This document shows positions 10,771 through 20,905 of a stretch of DNA of 64,000 nucleotides, piece by piece (within the stretch, counting starts at the first letter, position 1; each line of letters opens with the position of its first letter). Source of the DNA: Bathynomus jamesi (lineage: Eukaryota; Arthropoda; Malacostraca; Isopoda; Cirolanidae); contig JAJOZX010008830.1 of NCBI GenBank assembly GCA_023014485.1, positions 31,001 through 95,000 on the forward strand. Reading direction: 5' to 3'. A program made the translations under genes and the position numbers. The notes beneath the pieces are model-generated. The model saw only the letters and a list, made by a program, of their open reading frames with translations. It searched no databases and had not been told where the DNA came from.

Positions 10771-13277
10771 TTAGGGTGATTCAAAAAAATCAGTTTTTTT
10801 TTTTAATTGTTCAACCTTTATTTTGTTCCCTATAACAAAAAAGTAGGTATGCCAAATTTGGTGAATTTTAAATAAAATTTACTATGTGCTACCAGGCGTC
10901 AAAGTTCCCCTCTTTTCAATTTGTTTGTTTTTACAACTTATGATTTATGTTTAATTGTTTTATTTCAGATTTTTAATTAATGGTTTATAATACTAGCTTG
11001 CTTTTAATTGTTGCTTGGAACTCGTAATTTTGATACCAATTAATCGATTATGGAAGCTAGGCCTAACTCACCATCACCCAGTTGCTCATTTGGGAGAAGT
11101 TCTACAAGAAAAGAAACTGAAGTATGGCTAATTGGGCAGCCCTCTGTAGTACTAAAAACATCCGTATACCATCAGAGAAGGAAATGATGGCCCTCTTCAT
11201 GCACTACAGAAATATTAAAAAGCAAGACATTAGAGAATCATGCTGCTCTACTGCAGATGATGTGCTAGCAGTTTGGAAAAAAGCAGGAATACTAGCAAAA
11301 CAAAGAATACATGTAGTAGATAAAATTCAAGGAATACTGAAGGAATGACAGCTGCTTAAGAAAAACAAAGCAAACAAATTGAAAAGATCACAAATTTAAA
11401 TAATAAAGAAGAAAAATGGAAAGATAAACTGGAAAACTTATTTGACATTGCTCATGAGAATGCTATGCAGCTTATAAAAATAGAAGATGATAAGAAATTC
11501 TTGAAAATGCAACGTGAGAAGGACGTCATGGAAAAATGGGTACCATTGATAAGGCTGTTGCTAAAAAAGAGCAAAGAGCAGCAGAAAAGCAACAACGTTA
11601 TGAAAAGAGGAAAGCAGAAGAAGAGATCAAAGAAAGAGGAGTGAAGAGGCTGTCATACTCACCAGTACATCATCAGAATCAGAATCAGAGGAGAGTAAAA
11701 GTGATGAATCTGGTTTCTGTGCTGCACAACCTTCAACATGGAAAAGTAAGGTTGGCAAATGTAGAAAATTGTTTGATGGTCAATTATTAGGAAGTCTTGA
11801 TGTTGCAAAATTGAGTGACAGAAATGTCTCTCTTTTTAATGCAAACAATCAGACATCACTTGAATGGGACATCTGCGAACAAATAAAATGCATGTGTTTC
11901 AATACAACGGCAGCCAATACTGGTCCTAGAAATGGTGCAGCTATTCTTCTAGAACAAAAATTCAACAATGATTATTGTGGCTGGCATGTCGACACCATAT
12001 ATTTGAAATTATGCTGGAAGCTGTTGTTTCAGTCTTTATCACCATCTTCTGGCCCAGATATAGTCCTTTTTAAGAAGTTCAGAGAAAAATGGTCAAGCAT
12101 TAATAAGGAGGACTACGAGACAGCATTATCAGATCCAGATATCTATGAAAATATTCATGACATCAAAGATGACATAATTATATTTGCAACAAATCAACTA
12201 GATACATTCCAACCAAGAGACGATTACCTAGAACTATTGCAGTTAACAATTATTTTTTGGGAGGCGAACCAAAAGGTGGAATCAAATTTAAACATCCAGC
12301 GGGACTTCATCGGGCTAGGTGGATGGCCAAAATTACATATTCATTAAAAAATTTTATGTTCAAATCTCAGTTCAAAATTTACAGCTCAAAATTTACAGCT
12401 CCTGTGCCATCTTGCGCTCCTCGTCTTGCTCTGGAATTATTACAGAATCTTGTAGTCTACAAACAAATAAATGACACAATTGCATTTGTTGCTATTAAAA
12501 AACTGTTAGGTCACCTCTGGTACCTATCAGAAGAACTGGTAGCCTTGGCCTTTTATGATGATGAAGTGCTTACTGAAACGAAAAACAAAATTGTAAAGGC
12601 CTTGCAAAATACAACAGAAACTCTTCCTGCAAACGGGCTTTTCTAGATCCTGCACTTATTCCAACGAAGAAATTAGAAAATTTTGTCATCAAATACTCAA
12701 AGATTCTTTACAATAACAGAATTTAGTTCAAAATTTTTACTCAAAGATGCTAAAGAATGGCATAATGATGAAGAGTATAACTCCGCTAAGAAATCTATCA
12801 AACAGTGGAAAGTCGTGAATGATATAGCGGAAAGAGGAGTAAAATTAATGGCTGAATATAATAAAATACTAACACATGACGAAGATCAAAAACAATTCTT
12901 GCTACAAGTAGTGAAAAACTACAGGGCTGTTTACCCTGATAGAAAGAAAGAAAGAAACATTGATGAAGTAAGGACAGCTAATGTCTCAAATATCATGCTA
13001 GTTTAATTATGCATGCTTGTGGTTATGGTAGGACCTACGGGGGAGCTTTCCACATTAAAAAAAAGCAATGTGCCTTGTACTGTACCCCCTGGGTGGTGTG
13101 GAAAAATTTGACAATTTGAGTCGTTCTGTCAATTTTTAATTGCTGGTAGCAACCCCTAAAAATTAAAAATTTGCTAAAATATTTAGGATAATTGTTTTTA
13201 TGCTGAAATGAACCATTTAAAGGGTTGAACACATTAAAATAGAAAAAAAAAATTTTCACCCCCATATTTGAATCGCC

Positions 13278-13281
<4 letters not shown>
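10771..13281 (+). mobile_element. 2.5-kb DNA transposon, family not identified
   Basis: Ends TTAGGGTGATTCAAA and TTTGAATCGCCCTAA form a terminal inverted repeat of about 15 bp with one mismatch. Both sides are TA microsatellite, so the target duplication cannot be read. It contains one broken gene in the plus strand. The element is not a mariner by its protein, although its ends resemble some mariner ends. Confidence 0.75.
11050..13006 (+). pseudogene. Putative transposase of unclassified DNA transposon
   Basis: A probable start at 11050 is followed by segments in changing frames: 11124-11348, 11536-11790, 11769-12347, 12257-12646 and 12683-13006. The middle is rich in charged residues and likely coiled coil. 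The C-terminal half has HLWYLSEELVALAFYDD and later VVNDIAERGVKLMAEYNKIL, motifs I associate from memory with large unnamed transposon-borne proteins of cnidarians and arthropods. I cannot point to catalytic acidic residues with confidence. At least four frameshifts and stops, so inactive. Confidence 0.65.
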
Positions 13282-13346
<65 letters not shown>

Positions 13347-13350
13347 TTAT

Positions 13351-13394
<44 letters not shown>
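13282..13394. repeat. (TA)n then (GA)n microsatellites
   Basis: TA tract to 13344 and a GA tract from about 13357. Peptides read across these are artefacts. Confidence 0.96.
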
Positions 13395-13585
13395 GTACAA
13401 TAACCGTTGATTGGTTGATTGATAATAATATGAAGAATGAAGTAAAACCTGCAACACGGAAGAGGTTCGGTTCCAGCTTAGTGTGAAAAAGCCTCGTCGC
13501 GAGCACGTCTTTTACCACTAAACCATTTGAGATCAAAAAAATTTTCTTTCAAGTGTAGCATTTGAGCGTAATTTATGATTACTAG

Positions 13586-13871
13586 CAAAAGTGGACCCTC
13601 CGGGCCCATTTAGCTAGACCTTTAGTGCTAGGGCCTTCGCCCCCCCCCCAATTACTGCAGAGTCAATAGTTTTCCGTCAAAAGAACGCAGCAATGAAAAT
13701 CTTAAGCTTCACATTCGAACCCATTGATTGTATCAAGCAATGAAACTCTTTACGGGCTTGAGTAAAAATTTAAAACAGAGCAAAGCGCATTTATTTCTAT
13801 GTTCAGAATCGCTTAATAGTAAATACATGGGTGCCTACAGACGCAGAGACGGGATTGCCTTTGTATAGTAT
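13586..13871 (+). mobile_element. SINE-like element with GGGCCC hairpin head, copy 1
   Basis: Head ACTAGCAAAAGTGG...GGGCCCATTTAGCTAG forms a hairpin, followed by CTTAAGCTTCACA and a tail TTTGTATAGTATGGAT. The same order of blocks occurs at 20987-21459, where insertion edges can be proved. A 10-C run is at about 13650-13659. No coding. Confidence 0.6.
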
Positions 13872-13887
13872 GGATTGTAATTGTGTA

Positions 13888-13901
13888 TAATGATAATGAT
13901 G

Positions 13902-13935
<34 letters not shown>
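13888..13935. repeat. (ATA)n microsatellite
   Basis: About 45 bp of ATA/GATAAT units. Confidence 0.95.
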
Positions 13936-13936
<1 letters not shown>

Positions 13937-14002
13937 TGAAGGATAACTGATATATTTCTGTAAAAATCTGCACTTAAAAGAAAAGTTTCGAGTTTCCCGA
14001 AT

Positions 14003-14105
14003 GATGAAGTGGTAAGAGGCGTTGTTGTAACTAAATAAGAAGGTCTGTAAATTTTTAGGAGGAAGCTTTACGTGTGAAAGGCCCTGGGTTTAATCCCCGG
14101 CATAT
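14003..14105 (+). mobile_element. tRNA-Ala-like SINE head, plus strand
   Basis: GATGAAGTGGTAAGAGGCG resembles a polymerase III A box, and CTTTACGTGTGAAAGG plus CTGGGTTTAATCCCCGG resemble the anticodon arm and T arm of tRNA-Ala. The two halves are separated by about 40 extra bases, so it is not a tRNA gene. Confidence 0.5.
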
Positions 14106-14355
14106 CCATCCTATCTATCCTTTTTGGTTAGGTTAGAGGTACATTATAATTAAATACAAATACCTACAGCCTAAAAGAAATGCTATCCGAAAAAAATTGT
14201 ATGTTCATATTTTTTTCCTTACTGTATTTTCAGACTTTTTTCCTTTTACAAATGAAAGGCTTGGGAATTTGACCTCACCTGGGACAGGTCAGGTCAGGTG
14301 AGAAGGGCAGGTGGCCCACAGATGCACCCACATTATGAAAAAAAATGATAGCTAT

Positions 14356-14419
14356 GCCGAGGATTGAATTCAGGACCTTTCACATGCAAAGTGAACGCAC
14401 TATCACTGCGCTACATTCT
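14356..14419 (-). mobile_element. tRNA-Ala(UGC)-like SINE head, minus strand
   Basis: On the minus strand it reads GTAGCGCAGTGATAGTGCG, then CTTTGCATGTGAAAGG with a TGC anticodon position, then a T-arm TGAATTCAATCCTCGGC. The acceptor stem does not pair and the T loop is altered. It is the inverted counterpart of 14003-14105, about 250 bp away. Confidence 0.55.
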
Positions 14420-14590
14420 CTAACGGACAACAGTCGTTAACATTTATTATAATAAACACTTAAAGGGTTACACCTAAGTGTGCAAATACCGCGCGCGTTA
14501 TTTACACTAAAGTGTGCAAATACGGCGCGGTTTGTTTGATCGTGGCAATAGTGTGTGTCGATAGCTTGGTAAAAAATTCATGAAACACGA

Positions 14591-15182
14591 TTGCACGACC
14601 AGAAAATCGGCGTTTGGGTTGCAATATCAAGAAAGCGAATTGTCGGTCCCATTTTCTTTGAGAACACGATAAATGCTGAACGATACTGTTCAGAAATTCT
14701 GTATCCATTTATTGGACAGCTAAACGAAATGGAAATACTGAATGCATACTTCCAGCAAGATGGTGCCACGGCACACACACTGCTCACCTTTCGATGGAGC
14801 TACTGCATGATGTGTTTGGGGATCGCATAATTTCAAGGGGGCTTTGGCCTCCACGATCCCCAGACCTTACGCCGCCCGACTGTTTCCTGTAGGGAGCAGC
14901 AAAAGGTGTTTATAAAGACCGCCCGAAAACAATTCAGAACTTAAAACCCGCAATATCCACTTACATTGTTTCAATATCAACCAACATTTAAAAAAAAGTT
15001 TTTGACAAGTGTAGACGAGTTGGTCTGTGGCTGCAAAATGGTGGAAAACACTTTGAACACATGGTGTAAAATCAAAAGGTTATGTAATAAAATCACTAAA
15101 TCATGGTTCAATGAAAACATTGTAGTTTTTCAATTTCCTATGCGTTTAACATAGCACTGCGGAGAGACTTTTTGAACGCACT
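14591..15182 (+). pseudogene. Mariner-type transposase C-terminal half
   Basis: Reads from KIGVWVAISRKRIVGPIFFE through AYFQQDGATAHT (second catalytic aspartate near 14760). A one-base deletion near 14780 shifts to a frame with LWPPRSPDLTPPDCFL (third aspartate near 14880), then a stop where a tryptophan codon is usual, then GAAKGVYKDRPKTIQNL. About 39 residues separate the last two aspartates once the shift is allowed for. The 3' end GAGAGACTTTTTGAACGCAC near 15180 looks like the transposon terminus. The 5' half is absent. Confidence 0.8.
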
Positions 15183-15318
15183 ATATAATAAATTATGTAC
15201 GTGCAATTACATATGAATTTAATTCACAAATATAATTTATCTTACAAAAACAGTTAAACGAAAGATGTTAATTTGAAAAACTAGTTATTACTCTTACCAA
15301 TAAACAATAATTATTAAC

Positions 15319-15366
15319 CAGTGTATATATATATATATAATTTATTTATTTATTTATTTATTTATT
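15319..15366. repeat. (TA)n and (TTTA)n microsatellites
   Basis: Short TA run followed by about seven TTTA units. 15367-15660 holds nothing I recognise. Confidence 0.92.
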
Positions 15367-15660
15367 CCCTTCACAGAGTTCAGATTGATACAAACTGATT
15401 TTAAGTATGGACAATGGAACCATATTTGCAACGTTGCCAAATCGCACGTTCAAATAACTGCATCTTAATTAACCACTTTCGACATTTAGGCGAGTCAAAC
15501 CTGAATTTAACAACGAAACTATACATTGCGTAGAGGTTATTCACGCTAATGGTACAAGACAAAGGGAACTGTGGAACGCATTTTTCTGACAGCGTGCTCA
15601 GGAAGTCGTCCGCGCAATTGAAGTCGAAACCTCTTCTGTGCTCTATGTTTTACTTCAGTT

Positions 15661-15715
15661 TATATATATACACGAGTGTGTATATATACTGTGTGTATAT
15701 ATATATTGTATGTGT

Positions 15716-15754
<39 letters not shown>
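15661..15754. repeat. TA/TG and (GA)n microsatellites
   Basis: TATA and GTGTGT mixtures to about 15713, then 39 bp of GA. Confidence 0.95.
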
Positions 15755-15758
<4 letters not shown>

Positions 15759-16014
15759 TCTCCAGTAAACAACCCGTCCGTCCCAAATATTTGTCAGAAA
15801 ACTTAAAGATAAATGTAATGCTTAAGACGATAGACATACAGAAACGGTTCAGTGTATAAAATAAGCGTTCTTCATTGCGCATTGCTATAATAATTAAACC
15901 TAAAACCTGACCATCACTCATTAAGTGATGGAATCTTTCACTTTATAAGAGTCCATTTACAGAAAAATTGACCCAATATTTCGACCATATTATATTACTA
16001 TATTTAATTCTCGG

Positions 16015-16165
16015 GATAGTTGGAAATATCCGCATCCGCGGAACATCCGCATTTATTTTCGCACCCGCATATATAAAAGTTGAATATCCGCATCCGCGGA
16101 TGTCAATTTTTTACATCTTCATCCACATCCGAGGATGTAAATTTTTTTACATTCGTAGCATCCCT
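16015..16165. repeat. ATCCGC-rich internally repetitive element
   Basis: The hexamers ATCCGC and ATCCGCGGATG recur at 16029, 16042, 16087, 16093 and 16126, alternating with T-rich blocks ending in TTTTTTACAT. The self-complementary ATCCGCGGAT suggests ends of a non-autonomous DNA transposon. No coding and no clear outer ends. Confidence 0.45.
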
Positions 16166-16225
16166 AATTAATTCTATATAAAATCAATGATTGTATACTC
16201 TCTAATATAATATTAATAATTCTAC

Positions 16226-16453
16226 AGGGTGATTCAAAATTCAGGTTACATAGGGAAATACTGTATTATGTAATGATACGGGGGAATAGTCACATCACAT
16301 GTTCGATATGGCCACCGTTAACGGCAATGCACTTGTGCAGCCAGCTAGGAATATCACATCAATGCGCTCCTTCTTCGATAACATCTCATAACTCATTTAC
16401 CTACAAAGAAACAGAAAAGCCCTATGTAATCTGACTATTGAATCACCCTGTAT
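16226..16453 (-). mobile_element. Internally deleted mariner with transposase tail
   Basis: Ends ACAGGGTGATTCAAAATTCA and the reverse complement of ACAGGGTGATTCAATAGTCA give TIRs of about 32 bp flanked by TA. On the minus strand, a short reading frame ending NGGHIEHVM resembles the C-terminus of mariner-type transposases. So it is a deletion derivative rather than an unrelated MITE. Confidence 0.75.
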
Positions 16454-16549
16454 AACTATAATAATTATACAATTCCAATTATATATTCGAAGCAGAGGGA
16501 GTGTTTCAGGAAAAAGTTACCACGTTTCTGAAGGTCATCGTATTCTATT

Positions 16550-16746
16550 GGATCACCTGAAGATCAGGGCACCATGTATTCTTGTTTTTTGCTTTACAGT
16601 ACCAAATATAATAATAAAGTGAATACCCGGTTAGGTCAACTGTACGCCCTTGACGATTGGTTAGGTTAAGTGGTGATATTTTCGTTAGTTTTAACGAAGA
16701 TATCATTTGGTAATTGAGGCTGGGGGCCCTGATCTTCAGGTGGTCC
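16550..16746. mobile_element. Palindromic-core MITE, copy A (197 bp)
   Basis: Ends GGATCACCTGAAGATCAGGG and its inverse (one base altered at the right end). A perfect 8-bp duplication ATTCTATT flanks it at 16542-16549 and 16747-16754. Inside are a block with TTTTTTGCTTTACAGTACC and the core ACTGTACGCCCTTGACGATT, then the inverted pair TTCGTTAGTTTTAACGAA. No coding. Confidence 0.92.
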
Positions 16747-16907
16747 ATTCTATTTTATGAATCTGATCTGACCTTTTCAGGGCAAATAAAGATCCAGTTT
16801 ACATGCAGTACTTAATTTTACTAAGTATGTAAACAGGGTAAAAATAAATTTCTCTTCTGTTGAAGTTGAGCAAAATAAGAGTATATATAAGAATTTAGCT
16901 TAACGTG

Positions 16908-17162
16908 GAATCCGAACCACGACCCACCTGGGAAGACGAATTACAAAGTCCTCGGACGGACTTGACCTCCCGCCTCTCGATCAGTAGCTCAGCGTCTTAA
17001 CCACTAGGCAACCCAGGGTACCAATTTATCTACCAAACGATATTTTTGTATGGAAGGATGGACAGCTGGGTGAGCTGAGCGCAGCTTGCACTCGCCGAGA
17101 ATCGAGCCCGTGGCTGGTGGTTACGTTGTTAGCGATGCTAACCACTACACCTCTGAGGCTCA
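16908..17162 (-). mobile_element. SINE with two tRNA-like modules, copy 2
   Basis: Reverse-oriented counterpart of 9065-9345. On the minus strand it has GTGTAGTGGTTAGCATCGC, GGGCTCGATTCTCGG, then CCTAGTGGTTAAGACGCTG, GGTCAAGTCCG and the tail GGTTCGGATTCCACGTTAAG. The order and spacing of both modules are conserved, showing that the pair moves as one unit. Confidence 0.72.
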
Positions 17163-17163
17163 C

Positions 17164-17195
<32 letters not shown>
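17164..17195. repeat. (TAA)n microsatellite
   Basis: Adjoins the 5' side of the reverse-oriented SINE. Confidence 0.95.
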
Positions 17196-17197
<2 letters not shown>

Positions 17198-17627
17198 CCA
17201 ATTGTCATCTTCATTGTTAATAGAAATTATGAGTTTATTGGCTGCTGCATTTTTCGTTCTTTAGTCGTGAAAGGCCATTGACATTAACAAATCCCTACCC
17301 AGAAATTGGGAGCGATAATGGAGTCACAAAGATCTCTAATAGTGGACTCGTCATTGTTTCTCGTTCCCCATTTCTCGACTTAATGGGGATTGTCCGATGC
17401 TTCATTTGTAACACAACACGACTTGACTCTTATTTTAGGATTTTCTTGCATTGATTTCACAGAGTACAACACTTTACTCTAAATTCCTTATTTGTCAATA
17501 ACCTTTTAAATGATTTTCCTAATTTTTCCCAAATCGCCATCAAATGAATGATAATTTAATTAGTTTTGAACTACTCTCATGTTATTAACGTATGCTAAAG
17601 TATATTAAAAAGAAGTAATCAACTTCC

Positions 17628-17630
<3 letters not shown>
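17196..17630. other. No feature seen
   Basis: Unique-looking AT-rich sequence with no ORF, terminal repeats or family match that I can support. Confidence 0.5.
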
Positions 17631-17665
<35 letters not shown>

Positions 17666-17685
17666 TGTGTGTGTGTGTGTGTGTA
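17631..17685. repeat. (GT)n microsatellite
   Basis: GT tract with one TAT interruption. Confidence 0.96.
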
Positions 17686-18099
17686 ACAGATTTTGCTTTA
17701 CTTTCTTTTTGGACTTTACTATCGCTTGTGCGCAGGCTTAACATCAATGATTTTTGTCTTTTAATTTAGACTAATCTGTTTTTACGGGTACAAATGAGGA
17801 AGACGGTTATTCATGTAAAGATTTGTCCAACCATTTTGGTAGATTTCATGTAATTTTTAGTTTTTAGCTTCTTTTTTTATTTTGGGGGAATTATTTATTT
17901 TATCTATCTCACAGAGAGCCGACATTAAATCAGTTTTGATAGAACTAGTGTTTACTTTGGTGTTGGGGGTCTTTTAAAAGACAAAATTTATGACCGATGT
18001 GGTAAATTCTGAAGGTGTCGAAAAAATTACTTTTTCTAGTTGGTCCATGCTCGCATTTTAACATGTAAATAATTTCATAAAAAAACGATTTTGAAACTA

Positions 18100-18345
18100 A
18101 TTTTTTGAGCCAGTGAGACCTTAACATTTACTTTAACCTCACGAGTCGCTTACATTTTGGGTGTAGCTTCACAAATTTGGTGTGACTTGCTTTGAATGTG
18201 AAGCTAAAATTTTTATGCTGTAGTATTTTTAAAAATATATATGGTCTCACTGACTTTTTCTCAATTTCACAAAAGAGTATGAAATTTTAAACAAGCATGG
18301 TCTGACTACATATCCGTAGGCTTTGCTTGCACTAACGAAGACAAT
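18100..18345. repeat. Old dispersed repeat shared with 31190-31470
   Basis: TTAACATTTACTT, CGAGTCGCTTA and GTAGCTTCACAAATTT occur in the same order near 31210-31275 with diverged spacing. 17686-18100 shows nothing else. Function unknown. Confidence 0.4.
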
Positions 18346-18425
18346 GGAACAAATTTATCTAATTTGACCTATCCAAAGTTGGTTTAATTTTAATTTAATT
18401 TAACCCAAATTTAGCTAACCAAACT

Positions 18426-18664
18426 TTGGTTAATATGTAGTTTTGTGGCCACCAGATTTTTGACGAAGTTGGATAAGTCGGAAATCCGCCCATTTCATAC
18501 GTCGGGCCAATCAGGGTGAATCTTATGCCGAGGTTAGGCGTACATTAGGTTAGATTGTCGTTCTAAGTTGGTTAGTAATTTCCAAGGTCGCAAACTTTCG
18601 GCTAATCAGGGGTTATGGGCATTGCCAAAACATAGGTGGCCACGAAACTATATATTTACCCTAA
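18426..18664. mobile_element. MITE with GTGGCCACC inverted ends
   Basis: TATGTAGTTTTGTGGCCACC on the left and GGTGGCCACGAAACTATATA on the right are inverted repeats about 240 bp apart. No coding inside; no clear target duplication. Confidence 0.6.
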
Positions 18665-18777
18665 CTTTTCCTAACCTAGCGTAACCTAACCAAACTATAC
18701 ATTATCCTAACTAACTATACATTACAAAGACATCTGTTAACAGTTTCGTAGGCAATAAAATTTGAATAAAATCTTTC

Positions 18778-18980
18778 GGATCACCTGAAGATCAGGGCCC
18801 CCAGCCTCAATTACCAAATGATATCTTCGTTAAAACTAACGAAAATATCACGACTTACCCTAACCAATCGTCAAGGGCGTACAGTTGACCTAACCGGGCA
18901 TTCAATTTAATTTATTATTATATTTGGTACTGTAAAGTAAAAAACAAGAATACATGGGTGCCCTGATCTTCAGGTGATCC
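18778..18980. mobile_element. Palindromic-core MITE, copy B (203 bp)
   Basis: Reverse orientation of copy A, with the same ends GGATCACCTGAAGATCAGGG and inverse. Perfect 8-bp duplication AATCTTTC at 18770-18777 and 18981-18988. It retains the TTTACTTTACAGTACC-type block and the core with TTAACCTAACC-like sequence. Confidence 0.93.
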
Positions 18981-18988
18981 AATCTTTC

Positions 18989-19497
18989 CAGACACCATTT
19001 CTAAAAAAATCTATTTTAGTTTTTGTTCTGTCGTTTAAAGTTTTCGTTTCATTTTATACTGAAACAACTCCTAACGACTACCTTCAAAATTTCCCCATAT
19101 TTTGAAAGCGACTAACTTAACGTCCATTAATTTTGTGACTATTTCAGTTGTGATATCAACAACTACTTGAAATCTTTGCCAAATTTACCTGATGTAGCGC
19201 ATGCGCAGTTAATGCGTACATGACGACATAATTCACTCTTTGCATATACCGGTTTGTGTCATCACATAAACATGAAATGCATTATATGATAATAAGAACC
19301 CACCCTAATAGACGCAATTAGACTCCATTAGAGTGAGTTTTCATTATCATATTTTGACCTTCACGTAGAAAAGTGGTTTTTTGCATTTATGAAATGCATT
19401 AATAAAATGTTAAATGTATATTACTGCATTTTTGTTAGTCATTTACAGAGTCAGTTATGCAAGAATTATTCTAACCAACTACATCTCTAAAAGTAAA
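18989..19497. other. No feature seen
   Basis: AT-rich sequence between two MITEs, with no ORF or repeat that I can support. Confidence 0.5.
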
Positions 19498-19505
19498 CCT
19501 TAGAG

Positions 19506-19696
19506 CAGGGGTGGCCAACCCAGGGCACGAGTGGCTATTTCTAGTGGCACGCGGACGACGAAGTGATTGTAATGAATGGCCAAATTTTGAAAAATAATTT
19601 ATTTATAATTTACGGACGCTAAAATATTCAAGTTGGCACATTCCACAATTTAAAGTCAAATAGTGGCATGCCACAAAAAAAGGTTGGCCACCACTG
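19506..19696. mobile_element. hAT-type MITE (191 bp) with perfect target duplication
   Basis: Ends CAGGGGTGGCCAACC and GGTTGGCCACCACTG are 15-bp inverted repeats with one mismatch. The 8-bp duplication CCTTAGAG is exact at 19498-19505 and 19697-19704. CAG ends plus an 8-bp duplication are hallmarks of hAT. No coding. Confidence 0.93.
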
Positions 19697-19870
19697 CCTT
19701 AGAGTAACTTAGGACTAAGGCTGAGCTAGCTTAGGCTTGTCTAGGAGGTGGTAAGTCTAAGCCTAGGCCAAGGCTAAGTGTGCATTCGAGAGTTCATGTT
19801 TGCTGCAGCTGGCTGCATCGAGACATTGTTACAAAATCATTGCTGGATTGATGGCGTCATTAATTTTTTG

Positions 19871-20072
19871 GGATCACCTGAAGATCAGGGCCCCCAGCCT
19901 TCTTTAGTTAGCTTTATAAGCTAACTAACGAAAATATCACGACCTAACCTAACCAATCGTCAAGGGCGTACAGTTGACCTAACGATTGGTTAGGTTAGGT
20001 CGTGATATTTTCATTAGTTAGCCTTATAAGGCTAACTAAAGAAGGCTGGGGGGCCTGATCTTCAGGTGATCC
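19871..20072. mobile_element. Palindromic-core MITE, copy C (202 bp)
   Basis: Ends as in copies A and B; perfect 8-bp duplication ATTTTTTG at 19863-19870 and 20073-20080. This copy is nearly symmetrical: TTAGTTAGC and GCTTTATAAGC blocks and TATCACGACCTAACC occur on both sides of the core, making almost the whole element one hairpin. Confidence 0.93.
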
Positions 20073-20249
20073 ATTTTTTGATTTAGCTCGAACAACTAGC
20101 TATAAAGATCTTAAAGATTGTTTACAAAACAATCACGGCAACAGTTGATGGTAATATTGATATTTATGTTCCTTTATTGATTAATGATTAGGCTCTTCAG
20201 GTTATAATATTAAGTATTACAAGTTGCAGATAACTTGAAGACTAAAGCC

Positions 20250-20690
20250 CCCAATGTCACCACCTGAAGACTAGAGCTCCCAACTTTTTCCATCTAAAGA
20301 ATAGCCTCCCCATTTTTATAGGTGAAAAAAAAGTCTTATTTAATAATTTATTAGAATATTTGGTACTGTAAAGCAAAAAACAAGAATTATATATGGTACT
20401 GTAAAGCAATATGAGTACAGAAGTTTGCCAAAGCATTTTGTGAATATCTATCATGCCACATATTGCTTTACAGTACCAAATATAATTCATGTTTTTTGCT
20501 TCACTGTACCAAATATAATAATAAATTATTAAAATGAATGCCCGTTTAGGTCAACTGTACACCCTTGACGATTAGTTAGGTTAAGTCATAATGTTTTCGT
20601 TAGTTTTAACGAAATTATCACGACTTAACCTAACCAATCGTCAAGGGCGGACAGTTGACCAAACCGAGCATTCAATAATTTGGAAGGGTA
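20250..20690. repeat. Composite palindromes related to the MITE core
   Basis: First palindrome about 20353-20517: TTTGGTACTGTAAAGCAAAA and its inverse, each with an inner ACTGTAAAGCAATAT copy. Second palindrome 20533-20673: TGAATGCCCG...GGTCAACTG to CAGTTGACC...GAGCATTCA around a TTCGTTAGTTTTAACGAA centre. Left-hand CACCTGAAGACTAGAGCTCC (20259-20278) looks like a diverged form of the MITE end. No target duplication visible. Confidence 0.75.
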
Positions 20691-20805
20691 AATCAAAACA
20701 TTTGACTGAACTGACGTTACTAGAAAATGTTTTTTTTTTTTAAATAAAGCTTGTAATTAAAATTTTGATGAAGTTCATAAAAAAAATTAAATGTTCTTTT
20801 TTCTC

Positions 20806-20856
20806 TAAAGAGTCTTGATTTGGAAGGGTAAATAAAAAAATTTGATTGAACTGACG

Positions 20857-20862
<6 letters not shown>
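20806..20862 (+). repeat. Left arm of a 1.6-kb-spaced inverted repeat
   Basis: CTTGATTTGGAAGGGTAAAT and TTGAACTGACGTCACTA are repeated inverted at 22499-22562, ending at TA microsatellites on both inner sides. Part of the same motif also occurs directly at 20691-20730. Could be ends of an element or flanks of an inverted duplication. Confidence 0.65.

Positions 20863-20903
<41 letters not shown>
20863..20903. repeat. (TA)n microsatellite
   Basis: Pure TA then GTGTGT. Confidence 0.95.

Positions 20904-20904
<1 letters not shown>

Positions 20905-20905
<1 letters not shown>

Noticed and set aside
10771..13281. Assigning this transposon to mariner because of its AGGGTGATTCAAA end
   Set aside because: The encoded protein has none of the mariner motifs; the end resemblance is short.
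14356..14419. tRNA-Ala gene
   Set aside because: Anticodon arm is recognisable, but acceptor pairing and the T loop are damaged; a SINE head is more likely.
16550..16746. Calling the palindromic MITE family hAT from its 8-bp duplications alone
   Set aside because: The ends begin GGATCACC rather than CAG/TAG, and Merlin, P and MULE-type elements also give 8-9 bp duplications.
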